NCBI RefSeq assembly: GCF_049310945.1 | Contig: NZ_JBMERO010000001.1 | Span: 186,001-250,000, forward strand | Direction of reading: 5' to 3' | Length of the DNA: 64,000 bases | Source: Bacillus_BS sp049310945 | Lineage (GTDB): Bacteria > Bacillota > Bacilli > Bacillales > SA4 | In this document: in pieces, positions 8,078 to 15,503 of the stretch | Position numbering within the stretch: the stretch's first letter is position 1 | How the letters are laid out: every line of letters starts with the position of its first letter | The notes under the pieces: generated by a model | Databases searched by the model: none | What the model saw: the letters and a program-made list of their open reading frames with translations, nothing else | Told to the model about the DNA's origin: nothing | Translations under genes and position numbers: made by a program

Positions 8078-9369
8078 TATGCCTCCCCCTTTCCTTTTAA
8101 GAAGTAAATTGTATCTAGTTGTAGCTTTGACCCTACCTCTAGAATTTGTTCCTTCGTCACTTCTTCAACTAGACGAATCCATTCTTCAACTGGCTGAGTT
8201 ATTTTACCAAAGACATCATTATACAGAACTTCAATTAATCCTCGAGAGGTATCAATTGTTTCTAATAGTTGATTCACTAATACTGCTTTTGTTTGGTCGA
8301 TTTCCTGTTCTGTAAACTCTCCATTTTTCATGGCGGTCATTTGCTCTTTAATAATAGTGACCGCTTGTTCATAATTCTTCTCGTCTACTCCAGACATAAC
8401 CATAAGAAGACCTTTGTGACTCTCTACACGAGAAGCTGCATAATAAGCTAAGCTTGCTTTCTCACGTACGTTTATAAAGAGCTTAGAATGTGAGAATCCT
8501 CCAAAAATTCCATTAAAAACCTGCAAAGCATGATAATTCGGGTGACCGTAGGTAATATTTGTTCGATATCCAACATTTAGCTTTCCTTGCTTTATATCCT
8601 GTTCTTCAATCACTTCATTCTCTTTTTCAACTTTACTATCTGTTTGAATGAGTGTTTTTGGCTGTCTGCTTTCCAATTTAAATAACTTGGAAACAGATTG
8701 CTTTAGTGCGTTAGAATCTACATCACCAACGATATATAAATCAATCTCATCCTCGTTTAATACTTTTTTATAATAGTCATACAAGGATTGAGAGGTTATA
8801 GCATCAACTTCATCCCTTATACCGTTTACGTGCAATGAATAAGGCTCATCTTTACACATCTCTTCTACTAAACGTAGACTTGCATATCTCATCTTATCAT
8901 CAAATACCGATTGAATTCGTTGCTTTAATGACCGTTTTTCCTTTTCAAGAATGGAAGACGAAAATACACCTTCTTCAAGAAACGGATTTAATAGAATGTC
9001 AGCCAATAAAGTTAGTCCATGTTCTAAAAGCGGGGTTTGGTCAGAGAGGTACGCTTCGTTAGCAATTTCAACTCTCATTGTAATAATCTGGTACTCCCCT
9101 TTTTTTGATAAATCTACATATAAACTTGCCCCATACAAATCATCTAAATGACTTCTTAGGGCAGTAGTTGTTGGGTACATCTCGGTTGCACTTTGAAGGA
9201 CGTGAGGTAACAATGCCCTTTGTGTTACGTCTACCTTTGATAAGGGTGCCTTTAGCTTTAAGACAAGTGTATTCGTTTTAAACTTTTTAGTTTCAACGAT
9301 ATGCAGGTTCATTCCGTTCACTGTTTCTTTCAATTCATTATCGAGCTTCACCTTTTTTGCCTCCTTCAC
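8077..9369 (-). CDS. ymfF: M16 family peptidase-like protein YmfF, zinc motif missing
   Basis: A 430-aa M16 homologue that keeps the fold-related segments (FGGFSHSKLFINVREKASLAYY near the middle of the C-terminal half) but has HVLQS where HxxEH is expected (LLPHVLQSATEMYP). It is therefore unlikely to be catalytic on its own. Its stop codon overlaps the ymfH start by one base, so the two are translationally coupled and probably form a heterodimer. A SigA-type promoter lies upstream (9429-9458). Confidence 0.92.
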   Translation of the reverse strand: MKEAKKVKLDNELKETVNGMNLHIVETKKFKTNTLVLKLKAPLSKVDVTQRALLPHVLQSATEMYPTTTALRSHLDDLYGASLYVDLSKKGEYQIITMRVEIANEAYLSDQTPLLEHGLTLLADILLNPFLEEGVFSSSILEKEKRSLKQRIQSVFDDKMRYASLRLVEEMCKDEPYSLHVNGIRDEVDAITSQSLYDYYKKVLNEDEIDLYIVGDVDSNALKQSVSKLFKLESRQPKTLIQTDSKVEKENEVIEEQDIKQGKLNVGYRTNITYGHPNYHALQVFNGIFGGFSHSKLFINVREKASLAYYAASRVESHKGLLMVMSGVDEKNYEQAVTIIKEQMTAMKNGEFTEQEIDQTKAVLVNQLLETIDTSRGLIEVLYNDVFGKITQPVEEWIRLVEEVTKEQILEVGSKLQLDTIYFLKGKGEA

Positions 9370-9428
9370 GGGTAGCTTTAAGCCTTCAGATTAGTGTTTC
9401 TTTTTTTCACTTAAATTAAACTATCTTC

Positions 9429-9458
9429 AATATAACGGTTAGTAGAAAAAGTTTTCAA
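9429..9458 (-). promoter_or_regulatory. Promoter of ymfF-ymfH
   Basis: Minus strand: -35 TTGAAA (9453-9458), 18-bp spacer, -10 TATATT (9429-9434), about 60 bp before the ymfF start and after the nupQ terminator. Confidence 0.6.
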
Positions 9459-9523
9459 GTTAGAAGACCTTTTCATCTACAGTTACAATACTCTAAAAAC
9501 GTTTCCTCTATGCTTTTCAATTG

Positions 9524-9563
9524 CACGAAAAAGAACCTCAGCTTCCTGAGGTTCTTTTTCGTG
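9524..9563 (-). terminator. nup operon terminator
   Basis: A perfect 18-bp inverted repeat (arm CACGAAAAAGAACCTCAG) around a CTTC loop, with a T-run on the 3' arm in either direction. It lies just after the nupQ stop and ends the ABC transporter operon. Confidence 0.9.
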
Positions 9564-9567
9564 AATT

Positions 9568-10527
9568 TTATCGTTTTCCTTTTTCATATGGGGTTCCTAA
9601 TGCCTTAGGAGCTTCAGCCCGTCCAACAAACCCTGCAAGTGCTAGAATCGTCAGAACATAAGGAGCTATGGTTAAGTAAATTTTAGGTATTTCTTTTAGG
9701 AATGGAATAGACTCACCCGTAATACTTAAGGATTGAGCTAAACCAAAGAATAAAGCAGCACCCATTGCACCTAGTGGATGCCATTTACCAAAGATCATAG
9801 CAGCAAGTGCCATAAATCCTTGCCCAGATATCGTGCCTCCAGCAAAGTTTCCTGATATCGATGTTGCATACACTGCACCACCTAAACCTGCAAAGACGCC
9901 TGAGAGCATAACGGCAATATACCTCATTTGATTCACTTTAATCCCCATTGTATCAGCTGCCATTGGATGCTCTCCAACAGCACGAAGTCGTAAACCAAAT
10001 GGGGTCTTATAGATAACATACCAAACAACAAATGCCAGGAGAATGGCTACATATGAAGTGATATATATGTTGGAAAAGAATAAGTCCCCAATAATCGGAA
10101 TATCAGATAAAACAGGGATATCCCTTTTATAAATACGATTTTCAATAAAGTCTGTTTGACCCTTATTATAAATCTTTTTAATTAGGAAAACGGATAATCC
10201 AGCTGCTAAAAAGTTAATGGCTACTCCACTTACGACTTGATCTGCTCTAAATGAAATGGAAGCAACAGCATGTAAAAGAGCAAATAGACCCCCAATTATT
10301 CCGCCCATTACAATTCCAATCCAAGGGGAAGCATCTCCGAAGGTGGCTTGTGTGTATAGGGTAGTTAAGATCCCAATAAAAGCACCAAATAACATTAATC
10401 CTTCGAGTCCTATATTTACTACTCCAGCACGTTCACTAATAACGCCACCAAGAGCGGTTAAAATTAAAGGGGAAGCAGAATAAATGGCTGCTGGTATGAT
10501 GAGTGCTAAGATTTCAAGAAGTGACAT
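9568..10527 (-). CDS. nupQ: ABC transporter permease, nucleoside type (NupQ-like)
   Basis: A 319-aa inner-membrane permease of the branched-chain-amino-acid/ribose superfamily, with about eight hydrophobic helices and the signature GLEGLMLFGAFIG near residue 40. It pairs with NupP to form the channel. In B. subtilis the homologous nupNOPQ operon imports guanosine and is CodY-controlled. It starts immediately after nupP (0-bp gap) and is followed by a strong terminator. A nucleoside substrate is inferred from the family; the sequence alone does not fix guanosine. Confidence 0.87.
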   Translation of the reverse strand: MSLLEILALIIPAAIYSASPLILTALGGVISERAGVVNIGLEGLMLFGAFIGILTTLYTQATFGDASPWIGIVMGGIIGGLFALLHAVASISFRADQVVSGVAINFLAAGLSVFLIKKIYNKGQTDFIENRIYKRDIPVLSDIPIIGDLFFSNIYITSYVAILLAFVVWYVIYKTPFGLRLRAVGEHPMAADTMGIKVNQMRYIAVMLSGVFAGLGGAVYATSISGNFAGGTISGQGFMALAAMIFGKWHPLGAMGAALFFGLAQSLSITGESIPFLKEIPKIYLTIAPYVLTILALAGFVGRAEAPKALGTPYEKGKR

Positions 10528-11589
10528 TTATTTTTTCCCCTCCTTGCTAAAACGAATAAAGACCCATCGAATAATGTAGCTTGAGGCTACAAAAAAGATA
10601 ATTAAAGCAATGACAATCTCAACAAGTTCTGTTGGAACTAATGCTGCTGATTGCATGGTTAACGCACCAATTTTTAATCCACCAAACAGTAAAGATGCAA
10701 AAACAATACCTAGTGCATGATTGGCCCCTAACAAAGCAACCGCAATCCCGTCAAACCCTTGACCTGTAAAACCACCGTTAATGGTCATGTACTGATAGGT
10801 TCCAAGTCCTTCCATTGCTCCTGCAACACCTGCAAAGGCACCAGAAATGGACATCGCCAGGATAATGTTCTTAGGCACACTCATTCCAGCATACTGAGAG
10901 GCATGTTGGTTGTACCCTACCGATCGTAGCTCAAACCCTTTAGTTGTCTTCTCGAGGATAAACCACATGATCATAGCCCCTATTAACGCCACGATAATAC
11001 CATAGTGCAAACGAGAGAACTCTGTAAGGTCCATTAAATTTTTAGAGGCTAATGAAGCACTTGCATTAATGTTCGCTGTTTTTTCTCCAGGTACAATTAA
11101 GAAGGAACGAATCAATGCGTTCGTTACATGTAGGGCAATGTAGTTCATCATGATTGTAACAATAACTTCATGTACCTTAAGCTTCGCTTTTAAGAGCCCA
11201 GGGATAAAGCCCCATAAAGCTCCTGCTAATGCTGCAGCTAAGATTGATAATGGTAAATGAATGATTTTCGGTAAATCAAAAGCAATCCCTACCCATACTG
11301 AAGCTAACCAGCCAACTAGCAACTGTCCTTCAACTCCGATATTGAATAGACCCGTTCTAAAAGCAAATGCTACCGCTAATCCTGATAAGATCAGTGGGGT
11401 CATCGCGCGGATTGTTTCACCGAATACGTAAGGATCTCCAACAATTCCGTCAAAAAGTGATACATACCCTAGTATGGGGTTATAACCACTTACTAGCATA
11501 ATGATGGCACCAGCTAACAATCCAAGAAGGACTGCTAATATTGGTATGACAATTCTAAAAAGTCGTTCATTTTTTACTAAGTTTTGCAT
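10528..11589 (-). CDS. nupP: ABC transporter permease, nucleoside type (NupP-like)
   Basis: The partner permease, 353 aa, with an N-terminal extension and about nine to ten transmembrane helices. The typical FNIGVEGQLLVGWLASVW segment follows the third helix, and GGFTGQGFDGIAVALLG lies near residue 275. It overlaps nupO by one base (position 11589), so the four genes are tightly coupled. It is homologous to YufP of B. subtilis. Confidence 0.87.
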   Translation of the reverse strand: MQNLVKNERLFRIVIPILAVLLGLLAGAIIMLVSGYNPILGYVSLFDGIVGDPYVFGETIRAMTPLILSGLAVAFAFRTGLFNIGVEGQLLVGWLASVWVGIAFDLPKIIHLPLSILAAALAGALWGFIPGLLKAKLKVHEVIVTIMMNYIALHVTNALIRSFLIVPGEKTANINASASLASKNLMDLTEFSRLHYGIIVALIGAMIMWFILEKTTKGFELRSVGYNQHASQYAGMSVPKNIILAMSISGAFAGVAGAMEGLGTYQYMTINGGFTGQGFDGIAVALLGANHALGIVFASLLFGGLKIGALTMQSAALVPTELVEIVIALIIFFVASSYIIRWVFIRFSKEGKK

Positions 11590-13127
11590 TAGGATCCACC
11601 ATCTTTCTTCCGCTTACCGCCTGCCATTAATATTCCTAACTCCTGTTCATTTGTTGATTTTGCATCTAGAATATCAACAATTTTCCCTTCGTAAATAACT
11701 GCGATACGGTCACTCACATTTAACACTTCATCAAGTTCTAGAGATATTAATAGTACCGCTTTTCCTTTATCTCGTTCTTCTATAAGTTTAGAGTGAATGA
11801 ACTCTATGGCTCCGACATCCAATCCACGTGTAGGTTGGGCGGCAATGAGAAGATCTGGACTTCTGTCTACCTCACGAGCAATGATTGCCTTTTGCTGATT
11901 ACCACCTGAAAGCGAACGAGCAGGCGTATGCTCACTTGGAGTTCTTACATCAAACTCAGCTATCAAGCTTTTTGCCTTCTCATATATCTTTTTAAAATCT
12001 AAGATTCCGTTTTTAGAGAATGGCTTCTGGTAATACGTTTGTAGGACCATATTGTCTCCAATAGAATAGTCAAGAACTAATCCATGTTTATGACGATCTT
12101 CCGGTATATGTCCAACCCCAGTTTCCGTAATTCTTCTAGGTGAATACCCACTAATATCTTTACCTTTTACTTTAATAGAGCCTGAGGTAACTTTTCTCAG
12201 TCCTGTTATCGCTTCAATTAACTGAGTCTGCCCGTTTCCGTCCACACCCGCGATCCCAACGATTTCCCCTCTTGCAACTGTTAAATCCAAGCTGTTTACC
12301 GCAGGAACATCTCTAGAATCGTTCACAACGAGCTGACTAATTTGTAATATTTCTTCTCCAATGGTAGGATCAGCTTTTGTTGTTTTAAAATTGACCGCAC
12401 GACCAACCATCATTTCAGCTAATTCATTAGGATTCGTATTCGATACTGTAACCGTACCAATACCTTTACCCTTTCTAATAACCGTACACTGATCACAAAC
12501 CTCCATAATTTCCTTTAACTTATGAGTAATCAAAATGATCGATTTGCCTTCTTTGACTAGCTTTTTCATAATTTGAATAAGCTCAATAATCTCTTGAGGA
12601 GTTAAAACTGCCGTTGGTTCATCAAAAATCAAGATTTCAGCACCACGATATAGCGTTTTTAATATTTCTACACGCTGTTGCATTCCAACAGAAATATCTT
12701 CAATTTTTGCAAACGGGTCAACCTTGAGTCCATATTGCTCAGAAATATTTTTGACTTCTTCAGCTGCTTTAGCAATATTAATCCGGCCACCACCAGATTT
12801 TGGTTCAATGCCTAAGATAATATTCTCTGTAACGGTGAAGTTTTTCACGAGCATAAAATGCTGATGAACCATCCCAATTCCAAGACCATTTGCTACATTA
12901 GGATCTGTAATTTGAACAGGTTTTCCTTTAACACGGATTTCTCCTTTTTCCGGCTGATAAAGGCCAAATAACACATTCATTAAAGTGGATTTCCCTGCTC
13001 CGTTTTCTCCTAAAAGAGCATGAATTTCCCCTTTAGCTAATCGTAAAGTAATGTTATCATTCGCTACGATGCCAGGGAATTCTTTACGTATATCAATCAT
13101 TTCAATAACATAGTCCAACTTAATCAA
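11589..13127 (-). CDS. nupO: ABC transporter ATP-binding protein with two NBDs (NupO-like)
   Basis: A 512-aa fused double ATPase that powers the permeases. Domain 1 (about 1-240) has Walker A GENGAGKS, signature SVGMQQR and Walker B LIFDEPTAVL. Domain 2 (about 255-510) has a degenerate Walker A (GVDGNGQTQ, no Lys), signature LSGGNQQK and Walker B-like LLIAAQPTRGLD, as is usual for this RbsA/YufO class. It has no separate promoter that I can see, but an attenuator-like hairpin separates it from bmpA. Confidence 0.92.
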   Translation of the reverse strand: MIKLDYVIEMIDIRKEFPGIVANDNITLRLAKGEIHALLGENGAGKSTLMNVLFGLYQPEKGEIRVKGKPVQITDPNVANGLGIGMVHQHFMLVKNFTVTENIILGIEPKSGGGRINIAKAAEEVKNISEQYGLKVDPFAKIEDISVGMQQRVEILKTLYRGAEILIFDEPTAVLTPQEIIELIQIMKKLVKEGKSIILITHKLKEIMEVCDQCTVIRKGKGIGTVTVSNTNPNELAEMMVGRAVNFKTTKADPTIGEEILQISQLVVNDSRDVPAVNSLDLTVARGEIVGIAGVDGNGQTQLIEAITGLRKVTSGSIKVKGKDISGYSPRRITETGVGHIPEDRHKHGLVLDYSIGDNMVLQTYYQKPFSKNGILDFKKIYEKAKSLIAEFDVRTPSEHTPARSLSGGNQQKAIIAREVDRSPDLLIAAQPTRGLDVGAIEFIHSKLIEERDKGKAVLLISLELDEVLNVSDRIAVIYEGKIVDILDAKSTNEQELGILMAGGKRKKDGGS

Positions 13128-13294
13128 CTCCTAAGAACATGAGATATTTATTTCACTTCTATCATTAAAGGCTAACATATCTATGTACAGGTCAAAAATG
13201 TAAATAGTTAATGGTTTAGATCTCACTTATTTAAAAGTAAGAAATAAAAAGTTAAATGATACCTAAGTTAACCTCTTACTTCTGACTTTTAAGG

Positions 13295-13331
13295 AAAAAT
13301 AAAGGCTAGTAATAAATATACTAGCCTTTAT
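13295..13331 (-). terminator. Hairpin between bmpA and nupO
   Basis: AAAGGCTAGTA / TACTAGCCTTT form an 11-bp stem with ATTTTTCC after it on the minus strand. It lies just past the bmpA stop and about 170 bp before nupO. It probably terminates part of the transcripts, so that more binding protein than transporter is made. Confidence 0.75.
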
Positions 13332-13338
13332 AGAACTA

Positions 13339-14424
13339 TTATTTCTTTAGAAACGTTTCATATTCCTCATCAGTTGCGGGTACTTCAATTTCACCATCAA
13401 GAATTTTCTTCTTGTACTCTTCAACAAGAGCTAAAGATTCTTCTGTTACATTGTCCGTTGTAGGAGCAATTCCAACTCCATCATTATCTAAACCAAATTC
13501 CACGATTTGACCACCTGGGAATTTACCTTCTTTAGCCAGCTTAGATACTTCATAAACAGCTGTATCAACACGCTTAATCATAGAAGTAAGAGTTACGTTT
13601 TCTGGCATACCTTCTGCGTGTTGATCTTTATCAACACCGATTACCCAAACCTTCTCACCTTGCTTAACACGGTTCTTTGCTTCAGTGAATACACCGTTAC
13701 CAGTACCACCAGCAGCATGATAAATAATGTCAATACCTTGGCTATACATAGTATTAGCAATTTGAGTTCCTTTTTCAGGAGCATTAAAGTCTTCAGCATA
13801 TTGAACAACTACTTCAGCATCTGGATTAGCTGCTTTAACACCAGCTTTAAATCCGTTTTCGAATTTTTTAATTAGTTCACCGTTTACTCCACCAACAAAA
13901 CCAATTTTATTGGAAGTTGTTTGCAGTCCAGCTACTAAACCTACTAGAAATGAACCTTGGTGTTCTTTAAACGTAATGTTTGCAACGTTTGGCAAGAATT
14001 CACCAGCGTCATTTGTTACAACCATATCGACAATTGCAAGATTTGCATCTGGCTTTTGCTCAGCAACAGTTTTAACGTCACCAGCTAATAGGAAACCAAT
14101 ACCATAAACTAAACTATAACCTTCACGAACTAATGCATTTAAGTTCGGTGCATACTCAGTTGCAGCATTAGATTGAAGATACTTGAATCCTTTGCCTTCT
14201 TCTAATTTGTTATCTTTACCGAATTGTTGTAAACCTTCCCACGCTGATTGGTTGAATGACTTGTCATCAACTCCACCAGTATCAGTAACTAATGCTACTT
14301 TAAATTCTGAAGCGTCTCCGCTACCTTCTGTAGCATTTTCCTTATCTGCTGTTCCACAAGCACCTAAAATAGTTCCTGCAGCTAAGAATAAAGAAAGTGC
14401 TAATCCAAACTTTTGCTTTTTCAT
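13339..14424 (-). CDS. nupN: BMP-family nucleoside-binding lipoprotein (NupN-like)
   Basis: The extracellular solute-binding lipoprotein of the importer, 361 aa. A signal peptide with lipobox LGAC places the lipidated Cys at residue 23, followed by an acidic/Gly/Ser linker. The mature domain has the Bmp/PnrA-like motifs LVTDTGGVDDKSFNQSAWEG and VWVIGVDKDQ. Homologues bind purine nucleosides. It is the first gene of the transporter operon and has its own promoter with an overlapping cre-like site. The ATG follows AAGGGGGAACATTCGA. Confidence 0.92.
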   Translation of the reverse strand: MKKQKFGLALSLFLAAGTILGACGTADKENATEGSGDASEFKVALVTDTGGVDDKSFNQSAWEGLQQFGKDNKLEEGKGFKYLQSNAATEYAPNLNALVREGYSLVYGIGFLLAGDVKTVAEQKPDANLAIVDMVVTNDAGEFLPNVANITFKEHQGSFLVGLVAGLQTTSNKIGFVGGVNGELIKKFENGFKAGVKAANPDAEVVVQYAEDFNAPEKGTQIANTMYSQGIDIIYHAAGGTGNGVFTEAKNRVKQGEKVWVIGVDKDQHAEGMPENVTLTSMIKRVDTAVYEVSKLAKEGKFPGGQIVEFGLDNDGVGIAPTTDNVTEESLALVEEYKKKILDGEIEVPATDEEYETFLKK

Positions 14425-14460
14425 TCGAATGTTCCCCCTTATTTAGTTGTATCTATTGTC

Positions 14461-14489
14461 ACTATACTAATGACCGTAACCGTTTACAT
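14461..14489 (-). promoter_or_regulatory. Candidate bmpA/nup promoter
   Basis: A -10 TATAGT (14461-14466) stands 17 bp after a weak -35 ATGTAA (14484-14489), about 37 bp upstream of the bmpA start. The weak -35 overlaps the cre-like site. Confidence 0.4.
14475..14488 (-). promoter_or_regulatory. Candidate CcpA cre site upstream of bmpA
   Basis: Minus-strand TGTAAACGGTTACG matches the Bacillus cre consensus TGWAANCGNTNWCA at 13 of 14 positions. It overlaps the spacer and -35 of the putative bmpA promoter, a position from which CcpA would repress. Confidence 0.5.
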
Positions 14490-14546
14490 AAAGCCTATTC
14501 TTTTTGGTCCCCACCCCCTTAAAATGTACGAAAATGTAATCATTTA

Positions 14547-15269
14547 TTAAATTCGTTTTCTTAAAACATGAAAACTAAATTTATCCGCCTTAAAGTAATT
14601 CAAGGAATAGAGAACAGGAACGTCGTTCTGGTCAAAATGCATTTGCTTCAAAAGCAATAACGCTGTCTCAGGCTCACACTCTAAAATGGGTGAAATTTTC
14701 TCGTGGTAGCCTAGAGGTTCTATGTATACTACTGCATGAGAAATGGATCTTCCCGCTGTTTCTAATGATTGAAGCAACGATTCTTCATTATGTGAATATC
14801 CATTTGGTAAATAGACTTGTGGAATTTTATCTATACAATAGACGACTGGCTCGCCATCTGCTGTTCGGACACGCTCAATTAGTAAAATTTTATCTTCCAT
14901 CGAAATCTGAAATCTTCTAACATCTTCTTCTGTTGAACCTTGATCAGTGGTTGACAAAAAAATGGTTCCCGGCTTTTTTTCGGCTTGCATAATCATGTTT
15001 GTCACACTATTCAATTGTTCTATTCCAGAAGAAAAAAGTGGTTTTGCATTTACAAATGTCCCTACACCATGTCTTCTAATGACAACGTTTTCTTCTTCTA
15101 GAATTCGAAGAGCTTCTCTTAAAGTGGCTCGACTTATACCTAATTGTTTTGCTAAATCAAATTCTGAAGGAAGTTTTTCTCGTTCCTTGTATAAACCAAT
15201 CTCGATATCACCTTTTAATCGATCAATGACCTGTAAGTATAAATGCCTGTTATCTAATTTAATAGTCAT
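14547..15269 (-). CDS. ymfC: GntR/HutC-family transcriptional regulator (YmfC)
   Basis: A 240-aa regulator with an N-terminal winged helix (about 1-70: EREKLPSEFDLAKQLGISRA, then TLREALRILEEENVV) and a C-terminal UTRA effector domain (about 90-240). I choose the ATG at 15269 (MTIKLDNRHLYLQ) because TGGAGG precedes it; the longer frame has no such site. It lies directly upstream of the nucleoside importer in the same direction with no clear terminator between, so it may regulate that operon and partly share its transcript. An inverted repeat over its own promoter suggests autoregulation. The effector is unknown. Confidence 0.88.
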   Translation of the reverse strand: MTIKLDNRHLYLQVIDRLKGDIEIGLYKEREKLPSEFDLAKQLGISRATLREALRILEEENVVIRRHGVGTFVNAKPLFSSGIEQLNSVTNMIMQAEKKPGTIFLSTTDQGSTEEDVRRFQISMEDKILLIERVRTADGEPVVYCIDKIPQVYLPNGYSHNEESLLQSLETAGRSISHAVVYIEPLGYHEKISPILECEPETALLLLKQMHFDQNDVPVLYSLNYFKADKFSFHVLRKRI

Positions 15270-15336
15270 ATGTCGACCTCCAGTTATATCGTTGAAAATC
15301 AAGTTTGTCCGAAGATCTATTAAAAGTCTGATGTCC

Positions 15337-15374
15337 TACCAAAATGGTATAAACTAATCGTGAATACTATACCA
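15337..15374 (-). promoter_or_regulatory. Promoter region and operator candidate of ymfC
   Basis: Inverted arms TGGTATA (15345-15351) and TATACCA (15368-15374) are 16 bp apart. The second arm covers a TATAGT -10 on the minus strand. A further palindrome TACCA-AAA-TGGTA (15337-15349) overlaps the first arm. GntR-family regulators often bind such inverted repeats at their own promoters. Confidence 0.45.
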
Positions 15375-15460
15375 CTTTTATAAAAATAAATAAACAGGAT
15401 TTTAATAAAATTGTCGAATCTTGAAGAATAAAAATCATGCACTATTGGTGATTATACTAC

Positions 15461-15503
15461 AAATAGAAAAGGAAGACTAAAATCCCCCTTGTCTATTTAG
15501 ATT
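15461..15503 (-). terminator. spoIIIE terminator
   Basis: AAATAGACAAGG and CCTTTTCTATTT pair with one mismatch on the minus strand, directly after the spoIIIE stop codon. It is AT-rich and only moderately strong. Confidence 0.55.

Noticed and set aside
9568..15269. The importer and its regulator as a horizontally acquired island
   Set aside because: No mobile element, tRNA gene, direct repeat or obvious composition shift borders the block; Bacillus-type homologues in a similar neighbourhood make ordinary lineage variation more likely.
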